Made by a program: the position numbers and the translations under genes. The notes under the pieces are model-generated. The model saw nothing but the letters and a program-made list of their open reading frames with translations. It made no database searches and was not told where the DNA came from. Below are positions 7,419 through 17,098 of a stretch of DNA of 37,937 nucleotides, one piece after another. The stretch's first letter is position 1. Each line of letters starts with the position of its first letter. The DNA comes from Bacillota bacterium. Lineage in GTDB: Bacteria; Bacillota; Clostridia; Oscillospirales; Ruminococcaceae. The DNA lies in the NCBI GenBank assembly GCA_023395435.1, contig JAEWZG010000084.1, positions 1-37,937 on the forward strand. Direction: 5' to 3'.

Positions 7419-8498
7419 TTATTTGTCAATTTCTTTTACTGAAACAACACAGTTCTTACCAGATGATTTACCTTTATACATGCAAGTGTCTGCCTGATTG
7501 ATAAGATCAGAGATCGAATAACCTTCTGCTGCACAGCTTACTCCAGCTGTCAAGGTTACTTTCACATTATATTCCTTATATTCACAGCACATATCTTCTA
7601 TTTTCTTTCTTATTTTGTTTGCAACATTTTTTGCGTCGTTGATTTCGGTTTTGGGAAGAAGAATGAGAATTTCCTCGCCACCCCAACGACATACTACATC
7701 ATCCTGACGGAGTGTGATTTTTATTTCACTGCAAATTTTTTTAAGCACAAGGTCGCCACACTCATGACCATATTTGTCATTAAGAACCTTGAAATTATCA
7801 ATGTCAATAAGAATAATCGAAAACTTTGTGTTCTGTGAAAGATACTTTATATCTATTTCTGACAGTGCCTTCATCATGCTTCTTCGGTTTAAAAGTCCTG
7901 TGAGTGGATCAGTATTTGCGAGGACTTCAAGTTCCTTATTAGATTGTGAAAGTATGCTCGTTTCGTATACAATTGTTTTTGTGTATATATAAGACAGAAA
8001 TGATAATGCACAAAAACAGCAGAAAGCATTTGTAAGATAAAGTATAACTAATGGATGATGTGACATTATAAAAAACTTTGATGAATTATTATTAGAGATA
8101 AAATATGTCGCAAGAAAAAATGCAACAGTTAAACTTACAATAAAAAATCGGGTTATTGTTGACTTGAATTTGCAGTAAAAACATAATGGAATAAATCCAA
8201 ATAGATAGAAATAAAATCCTGAGTTCCATCCTAAAAATAATGATGAAACCATAACATTAAGAACAATTTCAATACAACAGACTAACGTAACAAATACAAA
8301 TTGCTTTGATTTAATTAAAAGGTATGATGAAAGATATATTAATATACTTATTAAATTCAGTATCATTAATGGGTAAATATTAGTTATTAGAAAAAAAGTT
8401 GTCAGAAACATATGCATTAATATACACATGATACATAATACTTTATATAATGTTGAAACCCTTATAAAATTACTGCTCTGGTTTCTTTTAAGATGCAT
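7419..8498 (-). CDS. membrane-bound GGDEF diguanylate cyclase
   Basis: ATG 8498 has AGAGGTG six bases upstream; the in-frame GTG at 8507 lies within that site. The 359-residue protein has about six transmembrane helices in its first 185 residues, with no recognisable periplasmic sensor loop. A short linker and a complete GGDEF domain follow (NTDPLTGLLNRRSM onward). The catalytic motif reads RWGGEEILILLPK, so the signature is GGEEI in place of GGEEF, and the acidic residues are kept. An inhibitory I-site RxxD (RQDD) stands exactly five residues before it, which suggests feedback by c-di-GMP. No EAL or HD-GYP domain is present. The stimulus is probably sensed through the membrane region. It is monocistronic and divergent from sbcD. 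Confidence 0.92.
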   Translation of the reverse strand: MHLKRNQSSNFIRVSTLYKVLCIMCILMHMFLTTFFLITNIYPLMILNLISILIYLSSYLLIKSKQFVFVTLVCCIEIVLNVMVSSLFLGWNSGFYFYLFGFIPLCFYCKFKSTITRFFIVSLTVAFFLATYFISNNNSSKFFIMSHHPLVILYLTNAFCCFCALSFLSYIYTKTIVYETSILSQSNKELEVLANTDPLTGLLNRRSMMKALSEIDIKYLSQNTKFSIILIDIDNFKVLNDKYGHECGDLVLKKICSEIKITLRQDDVVCRWGGEEILILLPKTEINDAKNVANKIRKKIEDMCCEYKEYNVKVTLTAGVSCAAEGYSISDLINQADTCMYKGKSSGKNCVVSVKEIDK

Positions 8499-8576
8499 TT
8501 TTCTCACCTCTTCTATATAATACCTTTTTTTTAGGAAAATTTCAACACAATTTTAAAATAAAAAGGAGTTCTTATA

Positions 8577-9704
8577 ATGAAAATTCTTCACACTTCTGAC
8601 CTTCACTTTGGAATTTATCTATACGAACATGCAATAATTGATGAACAGAAGTATATGGTTGACTACATAATTAATATTATAAAAGATAATGGCATTGATG
8701 CTTTTATTATTGCAGGGGATGTTTTTGACAAGGCAATAGTATCGCAAAAAGCACTTGCTTTATATGATGAACTTGTAACAAGACTCTGCAGTGAAATAAA
8801 AATTCCTGTTCTGATATGTGCTGGTAATCATGATTCATCAGAACGACTTTCATTATGCAATAAAATGCTCGCTGAGTTAGGACTCTATATTGAAGGAAGA
8901 TTAACCAAAGACATAAAAGCAATTTCCATCAAAAATTGTGATTTCTATCTTGTGCCCTATTTTAATCTTGATGTTGCAAGAACACTTTTCCCTGACGAAA
9001 GCTTTAATAATTATAATCAGGCTTATAGGTTTGTCTGTGATAAAATACGTTCAGAAATGGACAATAGCAGGACAAATATTTTAATCGGGCATTGCTTTGT
9101 TGCGGGTGCAACACTATCCGAAAGCGACAGAGGTGCAAAGCTCGGTAGTGCTGAATGTGTTGGCAGTGATACCTTTAAAGGTTTTGATTATGTAGCACTC
9201 GGGCATCTTCACGCTCCTCACAATGTAACAGAAAAGGTCCGATATAGCGGAACACCTTATAAGTATTCCTTCGGCGAAACAAAATTGAATAAAACTGTTA
9301 CTATATATGATACAGAAAGAAAGGAAATTACCGAAATACCAGTAATCCCTCAGCGTGACCTGCGCATTATTGAGGGTACATATCTTGAACTCCTTGACAT
9401 ATCAGAAAACGACGAGAAAAAAGATGACTATATAAAGATAGTTGTTACCGATAAATACCCAACGGGCGATATCTATGACACCTTTAAAAAGCATTATGAA
9501 AATATACTCTGTTTTGAGGGAATGGCTATTAAAAGCGAATCAACAATGTCAACACTGACAGCAAGAGAAATCGTAAAGCTTTCCCCTATTGAGTTGTTGA
9601 AGGATTATTATTCAAACAAATCTGACAGCGAACTTAGTGAATTTGAACTTAGGTGGTTTGAAAAAGCACTTAGTGCTATAAAGGGAGGTGAGGATAAACA
9701 ATGA
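8577..9704 (+). CDS. sbcD: SbcD nuclease subunit (Mre11 family)
   Basis: The 375-residue metallophosphoesterase subunit of the SbcCD complex cuts DNA hairpins and protein-blocked ends. The metal-binding motifs appear in order: HTSDLHFG (D8, H10), AGDVFD (D48), CAGNHDSSERL (about 83), a GHCFVAG motif (about 170) and LGHLHAPH (about 210). AAAAAGGAG precedes the ATG at 8577. The last four bases overlap sbcC (ATGA), so translation is coupled and a fixed subunit ratio is likely. It faces away from the GGDEF gene. The length is normal for Gram-positive SbcD. Confidence 0.97.
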   Translation: MKILHTSDLHFGIYLYEHAIIDEQKYMVDYIINIIKDNGIDAFIIAGDVFDKAIVSQKALALYDELVTRLCSEIKIPVLICAGNHDSSERLSLCNKMLAELGLYIEGRLTKDIKAISIKNCDFYLVPYFNLDVARTLFPDESFNNYNQAYRFVCDKIRSEMDNSRTNILIGHCFVAGATLSESDRGAKLGSAECVGSDTFKGFDYVALGHLHAPHNVTEKVRYSGTPYKYSFGETKLNKTVTIYDTERKEITEIPVIPQRDLRIIEGTYLELLDISENDEKKDDYIKIVVTDKYPTGDIYDTFKKHYENILCFEGMAIKSESTMSTLTAREIVKLSPIELLKDYYSNKSDSELSEFELRWFEKALSAIKGGEDKQ

Positions 9705-12700
9705 TACCAAAATTCCTAAGATTTCAATCTTTTGCTTCCTATAAAAATGAACAGAAAATCAATTTTGAAAAGCTGAGCAGAAACGATATCTTCCTTATAC
9801 ACGGAAAAACTGGTTCAGGTAAGACCTCTATTCTTGATGCTATTACATATGTGCTCTATGGCGAGAGCAGTGGTGGTGCACGTGGCGGACTTGAAAGTAT
9901 GCGTTGCAGAAATTACGGAGCAGATAGCATACCAACAGAAATTGAATTTGTTTTTGAGGTCAAGGGAAAGGAATATAAGTTCACCCGTAGTGTCTATGAC
10001 AGAAAAAAACGCACAGGCAAGATTGAAACCGAATATGAATGCAACTGTTATTATTCCGAGAACGATGAGTTTGTTCCTTACTTTGAAAATCCAAGAAAAG
10101 CCGATGTAAACCAGAAGGCTGTTGAAATTATCGGGCTGACATACAATCAGTTTATGCAAGTCGTAATCCTGCCACAGGGTAAGTTTGAGAGTTTTCTTGT
10201 TGCTTCCTCAAAGGAAAAAGAGGAAATTCTTAATACTCTTTTCAAAATTGATGACTGGAACGCAATCGGCCAATGGATATGTGAACAAGCAATCGCCATG
10301 GATAGAACAAATAAGGAACAACGTGCTGTTCTCAATTCAAAAATCGAACAGCTTGGCACTGACTCCCGTGAAAACGCTGATGAAGTTGTTTCAAAGATTG
10401 CTGAAAAAGAGAGCGAACACAAGCAACAGCTTGTAAGAATTAATGATACCATAAATGTACTCAAGAAAAAACTCGAAAAGGAATCTGAAACACTAAAACT
10501 TTTTATTCAACGTGAACAGATACAACAAAAACTGGACAAGCTATTACTCTCATCCACAGAAATGACACAGAAGGAACAACTTCTTATCGCAAATGCAAAC
10601 TGTATAAAGATTGTCCCTTCGTATGAACGCTTCTATTCACTTAAATCTGATAAAACAAGGCTTGAAACAGAGAATTCAGATTTTTTGTCAACGCTTGAAA
10701 AATATAAAGAACAACTTGAAAACTCAAACAAGGAACTTGACCTTCTTGAAAACCAAGCACCACATATTCAAAAGCTTCGCGAAAAGCTTACAGTTTTAAA
10801 AACACTTGAAAAGCATTATTCACAGCATTCAAAAGCTAAACAAGCTGTCATAGCAGATACTAATGAATCAAATGAAATTTCAGAGCAATTAAATGAACTT
10901 AAAGAAAAAAATGATAAAACAATAGCATTGAAAAATGAAAAGGCAGCATTGCGTGAAAAGATAATTTCACAATATCAGGTCAACCTTTCAAAGCTTGAAA
11001 AAGAAAAAAATGAGCTTGATAACTGCCATAAGCTTATGAACGACAAGACACAGTACGAACAACGCCTTGCAACGCTTGTCAGCAGTCTTGAGCAACTCAA
11101 TCTGCAAATTACTGAAAAGGAAAAGCAAATTGAACGCCTGAAAGAAGAACAGAGTGATAAGTACACTTTGCATATAAGCTTTCTATCAAAGAATCTTGCA
11201 AGTCAACTTAAAACAGGCGAGCCATGTCCGGTGTGCGGAAGTGTACATCATCCGTCACCATCAAATAACAATAATGGCAAGAACTATGAAAAGGAACTTT
11301 TGCAACTTGCCGAGACTATTTCAAAGCTTGAAAAGGAGCGTTCAGGCTTTATCGCGAAGCAAAGTGATTTTTCATCACGAATTGAACAGGGAAAGCAATA
11401 TATCAAGGATAAAACTGAGGCTCTCAATTTACTTATTCCTTATGACGAAAAGCATTATAATGACGTTGTTGAACTGTATAATTCAGCAAATGAACAGGTT
11501 GCTGAACTGCCAAAGTTAAATGATGAAATTGCCGGACTTGACAACACTTTAATAGGATTGTCAGATGAGATAATCAAACTAACAAAAGCTGAAAATGATG
11601 CAAAGGCCAAGCTTTCAGAAAGCAAGGCATTGCTCAGAGTCATTGAGCAGCAGCTTGACAGCAGTATCCCTGATATTACTTCGCTAAAGAACACAGTATC
11701 AATAATTTCAAAACAAATTGATACCTTTGAAAAAAATATTGAACAGGCTAAAAAGCTCAATTCCGACTGTCAGCAGAAAATAATAACTCAGAACGCAAAG
11801 CTTGAGCAGAATAAGGTTTCATTAAAAAAGTACGAAGATGATTTGTCAGGGGCTGAAAAAAAGCTTTCTGACGATTTATCATCGAACGGCTTTTCTGACA
11901 TTAATGCTTTCCTCAACGCCCGTCTTGACAAAGAGCAAGAAAATAAGCTTTCTGATGAGTGTGCTAACTATAAGCTTGAAAAAGAATTATGTATTAAAGA
12001 AATTGCTAAACTTGACAGCACACTTAAAGATGCGCAGAAACCTGATGTGACAGTTACAAGAAACGATCTTGAAGAAAATGAAAAGCTTAAGGAAAGGCTT
12101 ACTGAGGAATCTACCCTTAATTCTGAAAAGCTTAAGCAATTTAAAAATATTATAACTGAATATGATAAGAGTGAAAATGAACTCTCACAGAAAATTGAAG
12201 AAGCAAGAAGACTTAAATACTTCGGACAGGAGCTTCGTGGTGACCGTGGTATTGGGCTTCGCCGATATGTTCTGGGTATAATGCTTGAAAATGTAATTTT
12301 TGAGGCAAACAGGCTCCTTGAAAAAGTCAAAGGCGGACAGTTCAGGCTTTATAATGTGCTGTCCGAAGACAGCAAACAGACAGGACTTGACCTTATGATA
12401 GGCTCAAATAAAGCTGAAAGCAAATACAGTGTTGCTGCATTGTCGGGCGGCGAAAAGTTCCTTGTTGCGATTTCTCTTTCAATGGCTCTGTCGTCAGTGG
12501 TACAGATGCAGGCTGGCGGAGTTTCAATAGAAGCAATGTTCATAGACGAAGGCTTTGGTAGTCTTGACCCGACAGCTCTTGACGAGGCAATGGAAATACT
12601 GCAGAACATGAAGGGCTCACGAAGATTTTTGGGGATAATCTCACACGTTGAGTCAATGAAGGAAACTATTCCGAATAAAATCGAGGTAATCAACGACAAC

Positions 12701-12727
12701 GAGGGCAGCAAAATAGAGATTACCTGA
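9701..12727 (+). CDS. sbcC: SbcC ATPase subunit (Rad50 family)
   Basis: The 1008-residue SMC-like ATPase is the partner of SbcD. The N-terminal head holds Walker A GKTGSGKTS (residues 35-43). A long antiparallel coiled coil (about 180-480 and 540-850) surrounds the zinc hook CPVC (C509 and C512), which joins two molecules. The C-terminal head has the ABC signature LSGGEKFLVAISLSMALSS and Walker B MFIDEGFGSLD (about 946). All parts are intact. It overlaps sbcD by four bases and ends three bases before a strong terminator shared with the converging hydrogenase operon. Repetitive codon use in the coiled coil (many GAA, AAA and CTT) causes several long shadow frames. Confidence 0.97.
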   Translation: MIPKFLRFQSFASYKNEQKINFEKLSRNDIFLIHGKTGSGKTSILDAITYVLYGESSGGARGGLESMRCRNYGADSIPTEIEFVFEVKGKEYKFTRSVYDRKKRTGKIETEYECNCYYSENDEFVPYFENPRKADVNQKAVEIIGLTYNQFMQVVILPQGKFESFLVASSKEKEEILNTLFKIDDWNAIGQWICEQAIAMDRTNKEQRAVLNSKIEQLGTDSRENADEVVSKIAEKESEHKQQLVRINDTINVLKKKLEKESETLKLFIQREQIQQKLDKLLLSSTEMTQKEQLLIANANCIKIVPSYERFYSLKSDKTRLETENSDFLSTLEKYKEQLENSNKELDLLENQAPHIQKLREKLTVLKTLEKHYSQHSKAKQAVIADTNESNEISEQLNELKEKNDKTIALKNEKAALREKIISQYQVNLSKLEKEKNELDNCHKLMNDKTQYEQRLATLVSSLEQLNLQITEKEKQIERLKEEQSDKYTLHISFLSKNLASQLKTGEPCPVCGSVHHPSPSNNNNGKNYEKELLQLAETISKLEKERSGFIAKQSDFSSRIEQGKQYIKDKTEALNLLIPYDEKHYNDVVELYNSANEQVAELPKLNDEIAGLDNTLIGLSDEIIKLTKAENDAKAKLSESKALLRVIEQQLDSSIPDITSLKNTVSIISKQIDTFEKNIEQAKKLNSDCQQKIITQNAKLEQNKVSLKKYEDDLSGAEKKLSDDLSSNGFSDINAFLNARLDKEQENKLSDECANYKLEKELCIKEIAKLDSTLKDAQKPDVTVTRNDLEENEKLKERLTEESTLNSEKLKQFKNIITEYDKSENELSQKIEEARRLKYFGQELRGDRGIGLRRYVLGIMLENVIFEANRLLEKVKGGQFRLYNVLSEDSKQTGLDLMIGSNKAESKYSVAALSGGEKFLVAISLSMALSSVVQMQAGGVSIEAMFIDEGFGSLDPTALDEAMEILQNMKGSRRFLGIISHVESMKETIPNKIEVINDNEGSKIEIT

Positions 12728-12730
12728 TAA

Positions 12731-12759
12731 AAAAAGAGAAGCATTATGCTTCTCTTTTT
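12731..12759. terminator. bidirectional terminator between sbcC and hydrogenase operon
   Basis: A perfect 13-bp inverted repeat (AAAAAGAGAAGCA / TGCTTCTCTTTTT) with a 3-base loop carries its own A and T runs. It sits between the two convergent stops. Confidence 0.92.
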
Positions 12760-12761
12760 AT

Positions 12762-14198
12762 TTATATATTTCTAAGTCTTATTGCATCAGAAATTGTCTT
12801 TTCCTTTGCGAGCATTCCGTACTTGTCAACTTCATTCTTATCCTTTGGCTCGTGGGTAAGATTGCAAGCACCGCCGATGCATCCGCCAACACACGCCATG
12901 CCCTCAATAAAGTTTGCACCAAGGAGCTCTTTATTCTTATTTGCTTTTAACAGTGCTATTCTGCACGCTTCAATGCCATCACAGGATATTGGCTTATATT
13001 CAAAATCATTAATATTCTGTTCCTTCAAAGCCTGTTCAACCGCCTTGGCAAGTCCACCACTTCGTGCAAAAATTCGGCCAAAGAATGATGCGTTATCAAG
13101 ATAGTCTTCTTCAAGGGAAGAAACTTCAATTCCTTTGCAGTCAATAAGCGCCTGCAATTCCTCAAAGGTAATGACGCAATCAATTATGCCCTTTATTCCC
13201 TCTTTGTTGATTTCAGCCTTTTTAGCAGTACAGGGCCCAATAAAAATTATTTTTGCATTCTCGTCAGTTTGCTTTATAAATTGCGATATAGCTATCATCG
13301 GTGACACATTGTGAGAAATGTTCGGCACAAGTGCAGGGAAGTTCTTTTCAATGTACTTGACGAAAGCAGGGCAGCATGAACTGGTGAGGAAGCCTTTATC
13401 ATACAGCTCCTTTGCCTCATCATATGCCACCATATCAGCGCCGAGAGCAGCTTCAATTACACTATGAAATCCCACTTTCTTCAATGCAGTAATAATCTGG
13501 CCAAGCTTAAAATCAACGAACTGACTTGAAATTGACGGAGCAACCACTGCATATACTTTATAATTCTGATTGTTGTTGCTGTTCTTAAGGATATTTACTG
13601 CATTTACAATAAATGATTTATCCATTATCGCACCAAACGGACACTGATAAACACAAGCACCACATTCAATACACTTGTCATTATTAATAGTTGCCTTTTT
13701 ATCCTCATCCATTGAAATAGCCTTCACCTTGCAGGCTTTTTCACATGGTCTTTTCATTGACTGAATTGCTGAATAAGGGCAAGCCGCGGCGCACTTACCA
13801 CACTCCTTACACTTGTCAGGATCAATATGTGCCTTATGATTAAGATTATCAAAAGATATCGCTCCAAAATTACAGTTTTCAGCGCATCTGTGAGCAATAC
13901 AGCCTCTGCATGCATCTGTTACTGCATAGGTTGTGACTGGGCATTCATCACACGCAATATCAAGGACTTCAACTATGTTAGGGTTTTCTTTGTTTCCGCC
14001 CTTAGCAAGTTTTATTCGCTCGCCGACTATTGCACGTTCCTTATATATGCAGCAACGCATTGTTGCTTCTTTTCCATTGACAATTTCCTTTGGGATTTCA
14101 TACTGGCAGTCCTCAAGCGTTCCCGCATAAGCATGTCTTGCGACTTCCCTGAGAACCTTATATTTTAAAATCTGTACCTGGGTATCAAACTTTGGCAT
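12762..14198 (-). CDS. hydA2: monomeric [FeFe] hydrogenase, HydA2 type (group B-like)
   Basis: I chose ATG 14198 because TAGGAGAG lies just upstream; a start at 14222 would overlap the phosphatase but lacks a site. The 478-residue protein reduces protons to H2, or the reverse, with ferredoxin as likely partner. The Cys-rich N-terminus has CDECP...CRGC...C...C (83-109), CKECGKCAAACP (130-141), a CEKAC pair and CIECGACVYQCP (176-187), so several 4Fe-4S clusters feed the active site. The H-cluster motifs are TSSCCPAF (C275, C276), IGPCTAKKAE (C323) and EGMACVGGCIGGA (C436, C440). The second motif has GPC where the classical MPC stands, as in group B enzymes. It is the last gene of the Rex-controlled operon. 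In Ruminococcus albus an enzyme of this name sits beside HydS; I assign it by that resemblance. Confidence 0.93.
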   Translation of the reverse strand: MPKFDTQVQILKYKVLREVARHAYAGTLEDCQYEIPKEIVNGKEATMRCCIYKERAIVGERIKLAKGGNKENPNIVEVLDIACDECPVTTYAVTDACRGCIAHRCAENCNFGAISFDNLNHKAHIDPDKCKECGKCAAACPYSAIQSMKRPCEKACKVKAISMDEDKKATINNDKCIECGACVYQCPFGAIMDKSFIVNAVNILKNSNNNQNYKVYAVVAPSISSQFVDFKLGQIITALKKVGFHSVIEAALGADMVAYDEAKELYDKGFLTSSCCPAFVKYIEKNFPALVPNISHNVSPMIAISQFIKQTDENAKIIFIGPCTAKKAEINKEGIKGIIDCVITFEELQALIDCKGIEVSSLEEDYLDNASFFGRIFARSGGLAKAVEQALKEQNINDFEYKPISCDGIEACRIALLKANKNKELLGANFIEGMACVGGCIGGACNLTHEPKDKNEVDKYGMLAKEKTISDAIRLRNI

Positions 14199-14218
14199 TT
14201 GTTTCTCTCCTAATATAA

Positions 14219-15388
14219 TCAATAATAAAATACGTTTATTTTCTTGCCTATCTGATTAAGGCATTCACTGAGTTCCTTTATAATCTGGAGCTTTATGCCT
14301 ATACTATATGGCAGATCAGGATTCTGATGAGCTGGATTAATGGCTGTTCCTACAAAAAAGTTTATTTCTGTTGCATACTCGAATAGCATCTGTGAAAGTA
14401 GTGATGCGCCGTCCTGTTTATACTTCCAGTGAGAAGATAGCTCAGAATCTGATACAATATCCTTTGCATTTTCAAGAACCTTGCTCATCGTGACTATTCC
14501 CTCAGTCACTAAATCAATTCCCTCAATGTGACCAATTGGCGGAATTGACCTGTCTGGATAATTAATGCTTGTTGAAACACTCTTATTAAGATAATCGGCA
14601 ACGATCTTTGAAGTTGTTCCTCCGCATACAATCTTCTTACCCTCTTTTGAAAAGAAAAGTGCAAGCTCCTTACTTTCATCATCAACCTGCTTTGGTGGAC
14701 CGAACATAACATTGACTTCCTCAGCATTACGGATTTTTACTGTTGCGATGGTTGTATCATCGCCCGCTCTTCCACCATACAAGCGGTTACATTCTTCTGC
14801 TAAAAAGGTTGAAACCATTTTTGCTGACATGTCGGGAGTATATCTGAGTTCAAGGTATTCAATAATGTTCTTTCTCTGCCAGCCGAAATTGAGGAGCTTT
14901 CCTACCCCCGCATATTCAGCCCCATCGCTAAAGCTTACAAAAACATCACCTATCTGAACCTTAAAATGACTTTCGTAAATTTTCTTTTCGCCGACAGTTT
15001 TAAGTGTGGAGTTATACTGAATACTCTTGCCATCTCTTAAAACAACACAGGCAGGGTTATCAAACTGTATTAGTGTTATCATTCTGTTCTTGCTTACCTG
15101 TATGATTGTGAATGTGGAGTATGCTATGTTTCGGACTGTACATACAGGTAATGTTCTTGCAATAGCATCAACACACTGCTCAAGTGACATTCCATTTGAC
15201 ATCATTGTACATATGATTTTCGAAGTAAGAGTTGCCAGGATATTTGCCTTGACGCCACTTCCAAGACCATCGGCAAGAACAAGCGTTACGTTCTCATCGT
15301 GTTCTATAATTTCAACTTTATCTCCGCATAGATATTCGCCGTGTTTAATTAGGCTGACATAGCCTGTTTCTGTATATAAAGAGTTCAT
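14219..15388 (-). CDS. SpoIIE/PP2C-type protein phosphatase of the hydrogenase operon
   Basis: The 389-residue soluble protein starts with AAGGAGA upstream. Residues 1-220 are a PP2C-like SpoIIE phosphatase domain: VLADGLGSGVKA (D40, G41), VSFSDGAEYAG (D155) and GRAGDDTTIA (D210, D211) are the metal-binding steps. Residues about 222-389 form a second region that I do not recognise, with FGPPKQVDDESKELALFF, KKIVCGGTTSKIVADYL and a helical end. It has no transmembrane segments, which separates it from sporulation SpoIIE. It lies between hydS and hydA2, 26 and 20 bases away. The likely role is dephosphorylation of an unknown protein in response to HydS; the substrate is not in this window. Confidence 0.88.
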   Translation of the reverse strand: MNSLYTETGYVSLIKHGEYLCGDKVEIIEHDENVTLVLADGLGSGVKANILATLTSKIICTMMSNGMSLEQCVDAIARTLPVCTVRNIAYSTFTIIQVSKNRMITLIQFDNPACVVLRDGKSIQYNSTLKTVGEKKIYESHFKVQIGDVFVSFSDGAEYAGVGKLLNFGWQRKNIIEYLELRYTPDMSAKMVSTFLAEECNRLYGGRAGDDTTIATVKIRNAEEVNVMFGPPKQVDDESKELALFFSKEGKKIVCGGTTSKIVADYLNKSVSTSINYPDRSIPPIGHIEGIDLVTEGIVTMSKVLENAKDIVSDSELSSHWKYKQDGASLLSQMLFEYATEINFFVGTAINPAHQNPDLPYSIGIKLQIIKELSECLNQIGKKINVFYY

Positions 15389-15414
15389 CGGTTCTCCTTG
15401 AAAAACTGTAGTGA

Positions 15415-17091
15415 TTATAATTCATCATTTATAAAAGCATCTTTAAGCTTTGTGAGAGCAATCTGCGTTTCTGCTGCTGTTTCACCGAGGAGTGAAGCAA
15501 TTTCCTGTACGACTCTCATCTGTTTTTCTATTACCTTGTCCGCAACCTCAACTGTTTGAAGGCACAGTTCATTCTTAGTTTCCTGTTCCTTCTGTTTGTC
15601 CGAAATATCCTTCATAATAATTATGCATATATGATATTCTTCATCATAAACAATAGATTGTTCAACCGTCTTTTTATATGATTTCAAAGCAAGCTTTCGC
15701 TCTAATACTGATTTGCCGGTTTCCATTACTTCAAGAATATCGGAAGGGTTAAAAAGCGTTGCTATTGAATTTTTAATCAGCGACTTTCTATCCTGCATGT
15801 TAAAGAGTCTGCACGCCGTCGGGTTAGCCTCAATAATCTTAAGGTCATCATCTATCGCCATAATGGCATTTGGTGAATTGTTTATTATCTTGTCTGAAAA
15901 GGATTCAGCCTTTTCCTTTAGGTAAGGCAGGCACATTGTAAGGTCAGCCTTACCAAAATAAATAGCAACAGCTTTATCACGACAGGTCTTGTATCCGCAT
16001 GTACCACAGTTAAGTTCATGCTCAGGCAAGGTCTTTCCCATTTTCTTGAGAATTTCCTTTATTGCATTCTCACCAGGCATCTGTCTTTGCACACCACAGT
16101 AATTTATATTTTTATATAGTGAAATATCGGTATGTATATCAAGATCCTTGTCACCAGAATAAGCATTTACCCTTCTTATACTATCAATGCAGTTTGCTCT
16201 GTACTTCAAAGCAGCCGGACCATTGATACATCCACCCTCACAGGCATTCATTTCAATAAAGCAGTTATTCACCTCAAACTTATCGATACTGTCAAGAACC
16301 TGAATACATTTATCAATACCATCAATAGCGTAATATTCAAATCCAGTATTCTGTGTATCCATTGAAGCGATAATTCCGCCAGCTTTCGGGAAGAATCTTG
16401 AACGATAAGCATCGTCAAGGACAACTTCTTTTTCTGATATTTCTATATCATGTTCACATAGATAATCCATTATTTCATCAAAGGTAATAACACAATCAAG
16501 CTCTTTGACAAGCTTCATTTCATCCTTTTTTGAAATACATGGGCCGATAAACACAACAAAAGCATCAGGAATTTTATCCTTAATCATCTTTGCATGTGCG
16601 TGCATTGGAGTTATTACATCAGCAAGATATTTGATAGCATTTGGATAATACTTCTGAATAAGAGTATTTACAGTATGACAGCAGGAGGAAATAAGTATCT
16701 TCTTTTCCTTACGGGCAATCATTTTCTCATATTCTTTTTTAACAATTTCAGCACCTTCTGCTGTTTCAAGAGCATTAAAAAATCCGACAGCCTTGAGCAT
16801 CTGTCGTATTTCATCAATTCCTGAAGCACCAAATTCACTTATGTATGAAGGTGCAACACTTGCTATAACCTTTTTGCCTTGCTTGATTGCTTCATCAACA
16901 ATACCGATATCATTTCGGATTTCCTTTGCATTCTGCGGGCAGGCAACAAAACACTTTCCACAAAGAATACACTCATCAATAATAATATTCGCCTGTCCCT
17001 CGCTGAATTTTATGCTTTTGACAGGACAGTTTCTTATACAGTTATAACAGTTCTTGCAGTTTGATTTTTTTAGCCCTAAAATACTATCCAT
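15415..17091 (-). CDS. hydS: sensory [FeFe] hydrogenase with PAS domain
   Basis: The 558-residue multidomain protein has two 4Fe-4S ferredoxin motifs (C12/C15/C18/C22 and C41/C44/C47/C51), then an H-cluster domain with altered motifs: SSCCHTV (135-141), GPCISKKDE (C185) and EMNACEGGCINGPA (C284, C288). A further cluster motif is CGTCGYKTC...C (362-387). A PAS domain (about 400-505) and a C-terminal coiled helix (DKQKEQETKNE to the end) follow. The classical proline after SCC is His, and the third motif lacks the GGG run, so catalysis is likely poor. No kinase or DNA-binding domain is attached. This matches HydS, proposed as an H2 sensor in Ruminococcus albus. The signal probably passes through PAS to the phosphatase encoded 26 bases downstream. 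Confidence 0.92.
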   Translation of the reverse strand: MDSILGLKKSNCKNCYNCIRNCPVKSIKFSEGQANIIIDECILCGKCFVACPQNAKEIRNDIGIVDEAIKQGKKVIASVAPSYISEFGASGIDEIRQMLKAVGFFNALETAEGAEIVKKEYEKMIARKEKKILISSCCHTVNTLIQKYYPNAIKYLADVITPMHAHAKMIKDKIPDAFVVFIGPCISKKDEMKLVKELDCVITFDEIMDYLCEHDIEISEKEVVLDDAYRSRFFPKAGGIIASMDTQNTGFEYYAIDGIDKCIQVLDSIDKFEVNNCFIEMNACEGGCINGPAALKYRANCIDSIRRVNAYSGDKDLDIHTDISLYKNINYCGVQRQMPGENAIKEILKKMGKTLPEHELNCGTCGYKTCRDKAVAIYFGKADLTMCLPYLKEKAESFSDKIINNSPNAIMAIDDDLKIIEANPTACRLFNMQDRKSLIKNSIATLFNPSDILEVMETGKSVLERKLALKSYKKTVEQSIVYDEEYHICIIIMKDISDKQKEQETKNELCLQTVEVADKVIEKQMRVVQEIASLLGETAAETQIALTKLKDAFINDEL

Positions 17092-17098
17092 AAAAGCC

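Noticed and set aside
14219..15388. Sporulation SpoIIE
   Set aside because: The protein lacks the ten-helix membrane domain of SpoIIE and lies in a hydrogenase operon; only the phosphatase domain is shared.
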